From Romboutsia weinsteinii (lineage in GTDB: Bacteria > Bacillota > Clostridia > Peptostreptococcales > Peptostreptococcaceae): a stretch of 64,000 nt of DNA. The stretch is taken from NCBI RefSeq assembly GCF_002250835.2, contig NZ_NOJY02000006.1, positions 91,875 to 155,874 on the forward strand, written 5' to 3'. Under the pieces are notes generated by a model. That model ran no database searches. It was not told the DNA's origin and was given only the letters and a program-made list of their open reading frames with translations. This document shows, piece after piece, positions 8,490 to 17,370 of the stretch. A program made the position numbers and the translations under genes. The stretch's first letter is position 1, and every line of letters begins with the position of its first letter.

Positions 8490-9752
8490 TTAATTACTTA
8501 AGAAATATATAGTATCAAGAGTTATGTCCCCTGCTATGTTTACTATATCTTCTACACTTACCTTAGCTACATTGTCAATTATCTCTTCAACAGTTTGATT
8601 AGTTTTACCCATGCTTTGAGAGAAATAAAAATCTGACATTCCTCCTATGCTATCTCCTATTGATTTCATAGAATTTATTAAACCTATTTTACTATTCTCT
8701 ATTTCTTCTTGTGATATATCTCCAGCTTTTAAGCTTTCTAATTGTTGTTTTACAAGATCTAAAGTCTTTTCGTAGTTTTGAGCTTCTATACCCGCAGATG
8801 CAAATAATATTCCTTTGTATTTTTCAACAGATGAATAGATATAGTAGCATAAACTTTCTTTTTCTCTTATATTTATAAACATCTTAGAGTGTGGTCCTCC
8901 ACCTAATACATTGCATCCTACAACTAATGGATAGTACTTATCTACATCATTATAATCTATATTAGTCCTATAACCCATTACAAGTTTACCTTGAGTTATA
9001 TCCATATTTTCCTTTATTTCTTTTACTTCTGTTACTTCTTTCTTGTAATCTGCTCTAGGTATATCTATGATATTTCCTCTTTCAAAGGTAAAGTTCTTTT
9101 TAATAGTTTCAACCACTTCAGCTTCATCAAAATCACCCTCAACTACTATATCAATTGGTGATGTTCTTAATATCTCTTTGTAATGATCGTATAAATCTTG
9201 AGGGCTTATCTTATCAAGATCTTCTTCATACCCATATTCACTTATACTATATCTCTCATCACTACACATTTCTTCAAATAACCTTTCAAGAGCATATCTC
9301 CCCTTGTCATTAATTCTTGCTTGTATTCTAGTTTTTAAATTTTCTTTTTCAATGTTTACGTACTTTTCATCAAAGCCACCATCAACTAATAATGGCTTAT
9401 TAATTATTTCATTGAAAAATTCTATTACATCATTAAATATATTTTCATCTAAATATTTTTCATTAGTATTTATTATCTTGAAGCTTATAACTTGACGCTC
9501 TCCTCTTTTTCCTACATCTCCAAACATAGATGATCCATATAAGTCATCTAACTTGTTAGAAATCTCTCTAGCACTTGGGTACATCTTAGAACCACTAGTG
9601 ATTAGAGTTGGAAGTAGAGCGTTTTTCGTAGTTTCTTCTCTATCTAATAATCTTTGTATGTATATACTTACAAGGTTAGACTTAAACTTTTTAACTGGTA
9701 TAAGAGTTAAATTAATGTTATCGTCTAAGTTAATTTTTTTAATGTCTTCCAT
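8490..9752 (-). CDS. M16-family peptidase homologue, non-catalytic partner (YmfF-like)
   Basis: This 420-residue protein has the M16 architecture, including the C-terminal PHSKMFINIREKESLCYYIYS element that normally shapes the substrate pocket. At the position of HxxEH it has ALLPTLITSGSKMYP, so the zinc ligands are missing. It is therefore most likely the non-catalytic subunit that pairs with the gene at 7189-8475. It starts one base after the stop of the upstream chelatase-like gene, so all three genes are very likely translated from one mRNA. Confidence 0.88.
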   Translation of the reverse strand: MEDIKKINLDDNINLTLIPVKKFKSNLVSIYIQRLLDREETTKNALLPTLITSGSKMYPSAREISNKLDDLYGSSMFGDVGKRGERQVISFKIINTNEKYLDENIFNDVIEFFNEIINKPLLVDGGFDEKYVNIEKENLKTRIQARINDKGRYALERLFEEMCSDERYSISEYGYEEDLDKISPQDLYDHYKEILRTSPIDIVVEGDFDEAEVVETIKKNFTFERGNIIDIPRADYKKEVTEVKEIKENMDITQGKLVMGYRTNIDYNDVDKYYPLVVGCNVLGGGPHSKMFINIREKESLCYYIYSSVEKYKGILFASAGIEAQNYEKTLDLVKQQLESLKAGDISQEEIENSKIGLINSMKSIGDSIGGMSDFYFSQSMGKTNQTVEEIIDNVAKVSVEDIVNIAGDITLDTIYFLSN

Positions 9753-9753
9753 A

Positions 9754-10872
9754 TTATCCTCCTATATTGGCAATTAATGATATCTTAATAAATATTTCTT
9801 CAGCTAATATATCTAGCTTTTTTTTGGGGTCTATATAATAAAACTTTGTGTTTCCCATATCAAGTTCCTTGAGTATGCTTTCTACTAAATACCTGCTATA
9901 CATAGTATCAATTGTACAGGTTGTAAGTGCAACATACAAGGTATCAATTCCATATTCTAGCAATTCCTCGCCAGACTTTACTATATCATGTTTATTATTT
10001 TCTAAAAGCGGTAATTTTATTTGAATATCTTTATTTTTTTCTTCTTGAAGTATATAATCTCTCACAGTTTCTCTAAATTGTATATCCTGCTCAAGATTAT
10101 TCTTATCATGAAGCCCTACTAAAAGTACTCCTGCATCTTCTTCCTTTTTATTAATTTGTTCTAAAATTTCATTTTTGTACATCATAGCTAATCCACTTGA
10201 TTTATAAAAAGTATCAAGCACTTCTAATTCTTTAAGCTCATATGTACTAAGGTTTAAAGTATCAAACCTGTCCTTAAACACATTATAATCAACTCCCTCA
10301 GTCATAAATAAAGGACACAGTATTATTTTTTTAAAACCTTTTGATATAACACCCTCTAAGCTACTTTCAAAATATGGAGATGAATATAAATAAGAATTTA
10401 CAACCTTATAGTCATTTCCAAGCATAGTTCTTAGTTTTGATGCTATTTCTTCAGCATTTTCCTTAAAATTACTAGATCCAAACTTTGAATAATAACGCTT
10501 ATAGTTGTATAAATCCTTCGTAGCTGTTATGTAGGACTTATTACCATCTTCATAAGCAACTTGCGTAGCTCTTTCTCTTAAATTATAATTTTTGCTTTCT
10601 CCTTCTGATACTAATAGTATTAACGTTTCTTCTCTCTCCTGGGCTGGTTCTGTATCTTCAAATTTTATATAATTTCTAAATCCAAGAGTTACTAAACAAT
10701 TTACTCCTATTATGGAGATAATAACTGCATAGCACATATATTTATATTCTTTATTTATTATTATTTGCTTATAAAATGCTATTACTGCTAAAACTATAAA
10801 TATATTCTCCATATATCCATCAAATATAAAACTTAAACATATACAGATACATAAAAGTGCCGAAATCAACAT
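9754..10872 (-). CDS. Membrane-anchored protein with a ferrochelatase/CbiX-like domain
   Basis: This 372-residue protein has three N-terminal hydrophobic segments (about residues 1-17, 21-35 and 47-66) and a soluble domain from about residue 85. Recalled Bacillus HemH can be laid along the soluble part: SSPYFESSLEGVISKGFKKI, ILCPLFMTEGVDYNVFKDRF, then GVLLVGLHDKN where HemH has its catalytic His (SAHS), and TCTIDTMYSRYL near the HemH glutamate (DHLEVLYDND). The His is kept; the Glu appears replaced by Asp. Ordinary ferrochelatases lack such a membrane anchor. I infer a chelatase-fold protein of unknown substrate, possibly working with the two M16 proteins that follow. Confidence 0.55.
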   Translation of the reverse strand: MLISALLCICICLSFIFDGYMENIFIVLAVIAFYKQIIINKEYKYMCYAVIISIIGVNCLVTLGFRNYIKFEDTEPAQEREETLILLVSEGESKNYNLRERATQVAYEDGNKSYITATKDLYNYKRYYSKFGSSNFKENAEEIASKLRTMLGNDYKVVNSYLYSSPYFESSLEGVISKGFKKIILCPLFMTEGVDYNVFKDRFDTLNLSTYELKELEVLDTFYKSSGLAMMYKNEILEQINKKEEDAGVLLVGLHDKNNLEQDIQFRETVRDYILQEEKNKDIQIKLPLLENNKHDIVKSGEELLEYGIDTLYVALTTCTIDTMYSRYLVESILKELDMGNTKFYYIDPKKKLDILAEEIFIKISLIANIGG

Positions 10873-11084
10873 AAAATCAACCCCATTATAAAGTATAGTT
10901 TACATCTATTATATATATGAGGTATAATCAGTATGTATGTCTAAATTAGATATTTTAAAAATCGTATATTTAGCTTATTAAGTGATGTTCATCTCTTAAT
11001 AGGTTGTATAAAATTCGCTGAGCTCATATCATAGATGTTATTGCTCAAGGGAAATAAATTGACAAAAGAGAGGAAGATAAAATT

Positions 11085-12182
11085 ATGAAATTAGGTATAG
11101 TTGGTTTACCAAACGTAGGTAAAAGTACACTGTTCAACGCTATAACTCAAGCAGGTGCTGAATCTGCAAACTACCCTTTCTGTACAATAGAGCCAAACGT
11201 AGGTGTTGTTTCTGTTCCAGATGAGAGATTAGATAAATTAAAAGAATTATATGATTCTAAGAAAATAGTTCCTACTGCTATAGAGTTTTGCGATATAGCA
11301 GGTCTTGTTAGAGGAGCTTCTAAAGGTGAAGGTCTTGGAAACAAGTTCTTATCACATATAAGAGAAGTTGACGCTATAGTACACGTTGTTAGATGTTTTG
11401 AAGATCCTAACGTTGTTCACGTTGATGGAAATGTTGATCCTTTAAGAGATATAGAAACTATAAACTTAGAGTTAATATTCTCTGATATAGAAATATTAGA
11501 AAGAAGAATACAAAAAGGTTCTAAGGCTGCTAGAGCTGATAAGAGCTTAGCTGCTGAATTGGAATTCTTAAAAGAAATATTAGCAGTATTAGAAGACAGC
11601 AAATGCGTTAGAACTATGAGCTTTACTGAAGAACAACAAATATTTGTTGATTCATTAAACTTACTTACTTCTAAGCCAGTAATCTACGCTACTAACGTAT
11701 GCGAAGATGATTTAGCTGATGAAGCTGCTAACAACGAATTAGTTAACAGAGTTAGAGAATACGCTGCTACTGAAAGTGCTGAAGTTGTAGTTGTTTGTGC
11801 TCAGATAGAAGCAGAAATAGCTGAACTTGATACTGATGAAGAAAAGAAAGAGTTCTTAGAAACTTTAGGTCTTGAGCAATCAGGATTAGATAAATTAATA
11901 AAATCTTCTTATGCATTATTAGGACTTGTTTCTTATTTAACAGCTGGACCTCAAGAAGTTAGAGCTTGGACTATAAAAGTAGGAACAAAAGCTCCTGCAG
12001 CTGGTGGAAAGATACACTCTGATATAGAAAGAGGATTCATAAGAGCGGAAACTATAGCATTTAATGATTTAGTAAATGTAGGAACTATGTCTGCTGCTAA
12101 AGAAAAAGGATTAGTTAAACTTGAAGGTAAAGAATATATAGTTAAAGATGGAGATGTTATATTATTCAGATTTAACGTATAA
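11085..12182 (+). CDS. ychF: Redox-regulated ATPase YchF (Obg family)
   Basis: At 365 residues this matches YchF. The P-loop GLPNVGKSTLFN, the switch region SANYPFCTIEPN, the G3-type DIAGLVRGASKGEGLGNKFL, and YATNVCEDD in place of the canonical NKxD mark it as the ATP-preferring YchF branch. A C-terminal TGS domain ends the protein (VRAWTIKVGTKAPAAGGKIHSD, FIRAETI). YchF binds the 70S ribosome and is linked to oxidative-stress responses. It is a single-gene unit: AGAGAGGAAG precedes the ATG and a terminator follows. Its codons are visibly richer in optimal forms than its neighbours', as expected for a highly expressed gene. Confidence 0.97.
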   Translation: MKLGIVGLPNVGKSTLFNAITQAGAESANYPFCTIEPNVGVVSVPDERLDKLKELYDSKKIVPTAIEFCDIAGLVRGASKGEGLGNKFLSHIREVDAIVHVVRCFEDPNVVHVDGNVDPLRDIETINLELIFSDIEILERRIQKGSKAARADKSLAAELEFLKEILAVLEDSKCVRTMSFTEEQQIFVDSLNLLTSKPVIYATNVCEDDLADEAANNELVNRVREYAATESAEVVVVCAQIEAEIAELDTDEEKKEFLETLGLEQSGLDKLIKSSYALLGLVSYLTAGPQEVRAWTIKVGTKAPAAGGKIHSDIERGFIRAETIAFNDLVNVGTMSAAKEKGLVKLEGKEYIVKDGDVILFRFNV

Positions 12183-12189
12183 TTAATTA

Positions 12190-12228
12190 AAGAGATGATT
12201 TCTGTAATTTACAGGAGTCATCTTTTTA
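12190..12228 (+). terminator. Terminator of ychF
   Basis: A hairpin with paired AGATGA/TCATCT and CTGT/ACAG separated by an internal loop is followed by TTTTTATTTT on the plus strand. Confidence 0.8.
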
Positions 12229-12341
12229 TTTTGCACCGATATATTATCTTTCATAAGGCTATCATCCTCTAAGTAATAATAATGAATATGTAAAGAAAGC
12301 CAATCATAAAGTGTAATAGAGTATCTATAAGGGGGAAGATT

Positions 12342-13259
12342 ATGATGAATGAGAGAAAGTATGTTGTTCTATCATTAGAGTTACATTTATTCTTTGCTAG
12401 AATAATGAAAGAGCACGGTATTTTTTTAGAAGCAGGATTTACATGTAAAGATTCTAACTATGCTAAGAAAGCAGATCACTACAAAAAAGAATTTGAAAAA
12501 CTTTTATGCTGTGCATTATCAGCTAGTAACTGTATGATTAGATCAAATGTATTAAATTCTGGAGAACTATTTACTGAATATACCATAGATGCAGAACAAA
12601 AAACACAATATCTCACTGGCATAGAAATAAATACAGATATAACGGTTAATGAGCTAAGCTTACAAAGTGGAGACAATACACATATTAGCCATGAACTAAT
12701 GGACTATGTAAAGCAACTTAACTCTAATGCTCTAAAATTAGTTGAAGGTATTATTGACTTTAAGAAAAAAGTGCTAACAGAAATGCTGTCTTGTAAATTA
12801 TTTACATCAAATTATCCACTACTTATTGAGCACATAATGCGTGAGGCAAGGCTATATAGATCTTATATTATTGCACTTGAAAATGGCCAAGATATTGATT
12901 ACGATGATGCTAAAGAATCTGAACTATTTTGGGATCAAATTATGATGGAGCATGCACTGTTTATACGAGGATTACTTGATCCAACTGAAAATGACTTAAT
13001 TAATGCTTCAAATAACTTTGCTAATGATTATTCCGATCTAATTGCTAAAGCAAAGAAGATGACTGATGCAACAATATCTAGTGTTACAGATGAAACTTTA
13101 AGTAAAACTATGGAGCTTAAAGAATTTAAAACAGCTGGAACAAAAGGCAGCATTGATTGCCAAATAAGATCAATATTTGTTCCTCTTCTTGCAGACCACG
13201 TCCTTAGAGAATCTAATCACTATATTAGATTACTAAAGGGTTATAAAGATATGATGTAG
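12342..13259 (+). CDS. DUF2935 domain-containing protein
   Basis: This 305-residue, all-helical protein is built as two related halves: LELHLFFARIMKEHGIFLEAG near the start and FWDQIMMEHALFIRGLLDP in the second half, each with His/Glu residues in a repeated pattern. LADHVLRESNHYIRLL near the end repeats the theme seen at LIEHIMREARLYRSYI. This is the DUF2935 architecture found in Bacillus and Clostridium; the conserved His/Glu suggest metal binding but the function is unknown. GGGGG lies 6 bases before the first of two adjacent ATGs. It is a single-gene unit. Confidence 0.85.
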   Translation: MMNERKYVVLSLELHLFFARIMKEHGIFLEAGFTCKDSNYAKKADHYKKEFEKLLCCALSASNCMIRSNVLNSGELFTEYTIDAEQKTQYLTGIEINTDITVNELSLQSGDNTHISHELMDYVKQLNSNALKLVEGIIDFKKKVLTEMLSCKLFTSNYPLLIEHIMREARLYRSYIIALENGQDIDYDDAKESELFWDQIMMEHALFIRGLLDPTENDLINASNNFANDYSDLIAKAKKMTDATISSVTDETLSKTMELKEFKTAGTKGSIDCQIRSIFVPLLADHVLRESNHYIRLLKGYKDMM

Positions 13260-13269
13260 AATAATAAAT

Positions 13270-13310
13270 ACCCTACAATGAAGATATTTTAATTATCTAC
13301 GTTATAGGGT
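13270..13310. terminator. Shared terminator between convergent genes
   Basis: An imperfect long hairpin (ACCCTA...TAGGGT outer arms, AGATA/TATCT inner arms) lies between the DUF2935 gene and cstA, followed on the plus strand by CTTTATTATTTT. Confidence 0.7.
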
Positions 13311-13344
13311 CTTTATTATTTTATAGTCTATTTTATTAGTGCTA

Positions 13345-14784
13345 CTATTCAGCAGCTAAATCTTGTATTTCTGAAGTTTTTATTTTACCTACATTCATTA
13401 AGAATACTAAGAATAATCCCGCTGCAACTACTACTCCAACTATATTAGAGAATCCTGATGCTAACTTGAAACCTTCTGGAGCTTGTAATATATAAGCTGT
13501 ACATACTGCACTCATAAATGTTGCAGGTATTAAAGTCATCCAGTAGTTAGACTTATTCTTCACTAAGTATACTGTAGCAGCCCATAAGAATATAGCAGCT
13601 AAAGTTTGGTTAGACCAAGCGAAGTATCTCCATATTATGTTGAAATCTATTGTAGTTAAGAATATACACACTGCAAATAGTGGAATAGCTAACACGAATC
13701 TATTTTTTAATCCTTCTTGTTTTATCTTAAATGAATCAGCGATTGTAAGTCTAGCACTTCTAAATGCTGTATCTCCACTTGTTATAGGACATGCAACTAC
13801 TCCAAGTACTGCAAGTACTGCACCTAGTGGTCCTAATAAGTCTTTAGATAACATACCTACTACTCCTGATTGTCCACCATACTCATTTAAAGCATTTTGT
13901 ATAGATAAGCTGTCTCCAAAGAATGCTATAGTAACAGCACACCAGATTAAAGCAACTATACCTTCTACTACCATTGCACCGTAGAATACTTTTTTACTCT
14001 CAGATTCCTTGTGTATACATCTTGCCATCATTGGTGATTGAGTAGCGTGGAATCCTGATATTGCTCCACAAGCTATTGTTGTGAATAAGAATGGGAATAT
14101 ACTAAGTCCATCTGGATGTAAGTTTTGTAAAGTCATTTCTGGCATTGTCATAGATCCGTTGAAGTGCCCAACAAACATAGCTCCACATAAACCTATTGCC
14201 ATGAATAATAATGCGGCTCCAAATACTGGATATATTTTACCGATTACCTTATCAACTGGTAATACTGTAGCTAACATGTAGTATATTATTATTACTGCAA
14301 CCCATATATTTTTATCTATTCCAGTCATAGATGTTAATAACCCTGCTGGAGATGTTACGAATACTGTCCCAACTAATATAAGAAGTATAACTGAGAATAC
14401 TCTCATAACAGACTTCATTCCATCTCCTAAGTATATACCTACTATTTCAGAAACAGAAGTACCATTATGTTTCATAGATATAACTCCTGATAAGAAGTCA
14501 TGTACTCCTCCTGCAAATATTGTACCAAACGTTATCCATAAAAATGCAACAGGTCCGAATAATGCTCCCATTATAGCCCCAAATATAGGACCAGTTCCTG
14601 CTATATTTAAAAATTGTATTAAGAATACCTTATGCCAAGGCATTGGCATATAGTCTACACCATCTTCTAATCTTACTGCAGGTGTAGAATTTTTGTCATT
14701 TAAAACTACTGATTTTTCAACTATTTTACCGTAGACAAAGTATCCACCGATAAGAATTGCTAAACAAACTAAAAACGTTATCAT
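13345..14784 (-). CDS. cstA: CstA-family transporter, probable pyruvate (or peptide) importer
   Basis: This 479-residue polytopic protein has the CstA core: PAVRLEDGVDYMPMPWHKVFLIQFLNIAGTGPI (pieces within the N-terminal 65 residues), GAIMGALFGPVAFLWI, SGFHATQSPMMARC and CPITSGDTAFRSARL. It is a short form compared with the roughly 700-residue enterobacterial CstA. E. coli BtsT, a member of this family, imports pyruvate under control of a LytS/LytR-type pair; here exactly such a pair lies immediately upstream, with a matching direct-repeat operator in between. I therefore favour pyruvate as substrate. The start at 14784 uses AGGAGG 9 bases upstream; an overlapping ATGCAATGA two-codon frame sits between them. 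Confidence 0.9.
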   Translation of the reverse strand: MITFLVCLAILIGGYFVYGKIVEKSVVLNDKNSTPAVRLEDGVDYMPMPWHKVFLIQFLNIAGTGPIFGAIMGALFGPVAFLWITFGTIFAGGVHDFLSGVISMKHNGTSVSEIVGIYLGDGMKSVMRVFSVILLILVGTVFVTSPAGLLTSMTGIDKNIWVAVIIIYYMLATVLPVDKVIGKIYPVFGAALLFMAIGLCGAMFVGHFNGSMTMPEMTLQNLHPDGLSIFPFLFTTIACGAISGFHATQSPMMARCIHKESESKKVFYGAMVVEGIVALIWCAVTIAFFGDSLSIQNALNEYGGQSGVVGMLSKDLLGPLGAVLAVLGVVACPITSGDTAFRSARLTIADSFKIKQEGLKNRFVLAIPLFAVCIFLTTIDFNIIWRYFAWSNQTLAAIFLWAATVYLVKNKSNYWMTLIPATFMSAVCTAYILQAPEGFKLASGFSNIVGVVVAAGLFLVFLMNVGKIKTSEIQDLAAE

Positions 14785-14796
14785 TGCATTTATCCT

Positions 14797-14853
14797 CCTA
14801 CTTATTTAAACTATTATGATTACAAATCTATCTTAACCTAATAAATAAGTAGG
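14797..14853 (-). promoter_or_regulatory. 12-bp inverted repeat in the cstA leader overlapping its ribosome binding site
   Basis: CCTACTTATTTA at 14797-14808 and TAAATAAGTAGG at 14842-14853 (plus strand) are perfect complements separated by 33 bases. In the cstA mRNA the 3' arm runs into the Shine-Dalgarno sequence (AGTAGG of AGTAGGAGG), so pairing would partly hide it. This could be a translational control hairpin or a DNA operator. Confidence 0.5.
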
Positions 14854-14865
14854 TAGAATAGTATT

Positions 14866-14899
14866 TACATGAAATGCAGAAATTTCTACATGAAATGCA
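14866..14899 (-). promoter_or_regulatory. LytTR-type direct-repeat operator (YpdB-like) upstream of cstA
   Basis: Two identical 13-bp elements (TACATGAAATGCA on the plus strand) begin at 14866 and 14887, exactly 21 bp apart. On the minus strand, in the direction of cstA, they read TGCATTTCAT-N11-TGCATTTCAT. From memory, the E. coli LytTR regulator YpdB binds GGCATTTCAT repeats separated by 11 bp. The site lies between the regulator stop codon and cstA, where an activator of cstA should bind. Confidence 0.8.
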
Positions 14900-14900
14900 T

Positions 14901-15650
14901 TTATATCTTCATAAGTGCTCTAAATTCTTTTATTTTACTTCTACTTACAAATACTTCATCATCCATATCATGTAGTTTAAGTTTATAGGTACTATTGAAC
15001 CACGGTACTATTTCTTTTATTTTTGATAAATTTACAATATAAGACCTGTGTGTTTTAAAAAACGTATTTGCTGGTAACTTCTTTTCAAATTCGATTATTG
15101 AACTTTTAGATATATATTCTTTCTCTTTTGTATATACTATGGTTTCTCTTTCCCTAGCTTCACAATAACAAATATCATTTGTATTTATTACTACTAATTT
15201 GTCATCTCTTAAAAGAGTAATACTTTGAGAAGATAAAGCATTGAAATTTGTGTGTTCTTTAGCTTTTACTTCTGGAACCTTATTTTCTAATTCACTGCTT
15301 TTCTTAAGTTTCATTAAAGTTGATACTATACGTTCTTCCGAATATGGCTTAAGTATATAATCAAAAGCGTCTAACTCAAATGCATCTACTGCGTATTCCT
15401 TATAAGCTGTTATAAATACTATTTTAGGCTTATCTTTAAACTGATTTATAGTCTTAGCGAGTAACATACCATCAAGCATTGGTATATTAATATCTAGAAA
15501 TATAACATCTAAAGTATTATTTTGAATGAATCTTAATACATCTAATCCATTATCAAATTCACTTAAAATTTCTATATCACTAAAATTATTTATAAAGTAT
15601 TTTAATTCTTCTCTTGCTGGAAATTCATCTTCTACTATTATCGCTCTCAT
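14901..15650 (-). CDS. LytTR-family response regulator (YpdB/BtsR-like)
   Basis: This 249-residue protein has a receiver domain (about 1-120) with VEDE acidic residues, phospho-acceptor Asp53 in IFLDINIPMLDG, TAYKEYA, and Lys in FDYILKPYSEER. A LytTR DNA-binding domain (about 145-249) shows the typical FFKTHRSYIVNLSKI and KLHDMDDEVFVSRS segments. Such regulators bind paired direct repeats about two helical turns apart; a matching repeat lies directly downstream, before cstA. It starts 8 bp after the kinase gene, so the two are cotranscribed. Confidence 0.92.
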   Translation of the reverse strand: MRAIIVEDEFPAREELKYFINNFSDIEILSEFDNGLDVLRFIQNNTLDVIFLDINIPMLDGMLLAKTINQFKDKPKIVFITAYKEYAVDAFELDAFDYILKPYSEERIVSTLMKLKKSSELENKVPEVKAKEHTNFNALSSQSITLLRDDKLVVINTNDICYCEARERETIVYTKEKEYISKSSIIEFEKKLPANTFFKTHRSYIVNLSKIKEIVPWFNSTYKLKLHDMDDEVFVSRSKIKEFRALMKI

Positions 15651-15658
15651 ATTTGCTC

Positions 15659-17329
15659 CTAAATGTAAAATTCTATTTCTGTTCCTGGGTCTAGTCTGTA
15701 TATCTTAAGACCTTGACCATAAATCAATTTTAATCTAAGGTGTACGTTATAAAGACCTATCTTATTTTCTGGAACACTGTCTGTATATACTTTATTTATT
15801 ATATCTCTATCTATTGTAACACCATCATTTTCTATCCATATCTTTGTACGGCTATCTTCTTGCCTTACTCCTATAATAACAGTACCTGCTCCACCATTTT
15901 GTCTTATTCCATGTATGATTGCATTTTCTACTAGTGGTTGGATTATCAGGCTTGGAATCTTTGCCTCTATATTTTCCTCTATATCATAAATAACCTCTAA
16001 CTTATCTCCAAATCTTGCTTTTTCTATTTCTACATAAGCCTTTACTTGCTCTAGCTCCTTATGGATGTCTATTAAGTTATCACTAATCTCTAAATTATAT
16101 CTCATATATGTTGATAGATTTATTATAAGCTGTCTTGCTTTGTCTGGATTAATTCTAATAAATGATGTTATTGTATTTAATGCGTTAAATAAAAAATGAG
16201 GATTTATCTGAGTTTGTAGAGCTTTTATTTCAGCCTTATTTTTTTCCTCTTTTATTTTTTCTATCTTAGATATTTCCATAAGTGTGGATATCATATCTGA
16301 TAGACCTATTGCTAGTGATTTTTTAGAACCACTAATATCATATTTCTTAGTATAGTAGATTTTTAATGTTCCTATTACACCTTGAGAATCTGTAAGAGGT
16401 ATTATCATAGCAGTCTTTAGATTGACTTTTTCACTTAAAGAATGTTCATCTTTATCCACTTTTATATTTAATATTTTATTTGTTTCTATAGATTCTTTAG
16501 TAAAGTTACTTAAACTTATTCCTGGTTTATTAAATGCCTGCTCTCCTACACCTACATAAGTTAATACATGCTCTGTATCTGTTATACTTACTGCATCTGA
16601 ATTTATTTCTTCTTTTATTATTCCGCAAATTTTTTGTAATGCTTCTGGCGTTATATTTCTAAAGTATGGTAGAGTCTTGTTGGCTATATCTAAAGTTAAT
16701 TTAGATTGAAATGCTGCTATTTCATCTTTTTCTTTCTTTATTGATTCTATTGTTGAGATCATAAATCCTATACCAATCTGACCTACTATCATAGGTATAT
16801 AAATTTGCTTTATAATTAATAATGCAACTCCTCTGGGTGTTGATATTAAATATATCAACAGCATCGTTATACTTTCTGCTATTACACCACATATAATTCC
16901 ATATACCCACCTGGATACACGCCTTGGCTTTGAATTAAATTTTGTATAAAATATTCCTGAAAGTATCCCCGAACTTATGCTTGATATAAAGCATGGTAGG
17001 GCAGTTATTCCACCAACATCGATAAGGTATCTATGTACTCCAGATATAAAACCAGATACTATACCTACTATTGGACCAAATATTACACCTCCTGATACTA
17101 TGGTCATTATCCTCGTATTAGCTATAGATCCTTCAACGTCTATACCAACAATTGTCCCTAATATTGATAACCCACTAAATATTATTGATATAATTATCAA
17201 ATCTTTCACACTATAGGTTTCTTTTTGAAACATTTTCTTAAGACCTTTAGTTTTACTTATTAGTATAAATAGAACTATGATTAAACTTGCCTTTTCAAGT
17301 AAGGTCAGAAACACTTCACTTTTTTCCAT
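15659..17329 (-). CDS. LytS-family sensor histidine kinase (5TMR-LYT, GAF, HisKA_7TM-type kinase)
   Basis: This 556-residue protein has an N-terminal block of about five or six membrane helices containing VGGITALPCFISSISSGILSG, typical of the 5TMR-LYT sensor region. A GAF-like domain (about 215-345), a coiled linker, the kinase signature QINPHFLFNALNTI with phospho-acceptor His near residue 378, and a HATPase domain (PLVENAIIHGI, then KIGLYNVHLRLKLIYG) follow. The same architecture occurs in the pyruvate-sensing kinases BtsS and YpdA of E. coli. With the adjacent LytTR regulator and CstA gene, external pyruvate is the likely signal; this is inference from context. Confidence 0.92.
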   Translation of the reverse strand: MEKSEVFLTLLEKASLIIVLFILISKTKGLKKMFQKETYSVKDLIIISIIFSGLSILGTIVGIDVEGSIANTRIMTIVSGGVIFGPIVGIVSGFISGVHRYLIDVGGITALPCFISSISSGILSGIFYTKFNSKPRRVSRWVYGIICGVIAESITMLLIYLISTPRGVALLIIKQIYIPMIVGQIGIGFMISTIESIKKEKDEIAAFQSKLTLDIANKTLPYFRNITPEALQKICGIIKEEINSDAVSITDTEHVLTYVGVGEQAFNKPGISLSNFTKESIETNKILNIKVDKDEHSLSEKVNLKTAMIIPLTDSQGVIGTLKIYYTKKYDISGSKKSLAIGLSDMISTLMEISKIEKIKEEKNKAEIKALQTQINPHFLFNALNTITSFIRINPDKARQLIINLSTYMRYNLEISDNLIDIHKELEQVKAYVEIEKARFGDKLEVIYDIEENIEAKIPSLIIQPLVENAIIHGIRQNGGAGTVIIGVRQEDSRTKIWIENDGVTIDRDIINKVYTDSVPENKIGLYNVHLRLKLIYGQGLKIYRLDPGTEIEFYI

Positions 17330-17370
17330 CTGTTACACCTCAATTTTGTCTAATATGTCGAATACATCTA

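Noticed and set aside
13637..13984. 115-codon plus-strand frame opposite cstA
   Set aside because: It is antisense to the conserved CstA core and has no initiation signal; codon bias of the real gene creates it. The same applies to long antisense frames opposite ptsG, the DAACS genes, asnB and aroA.
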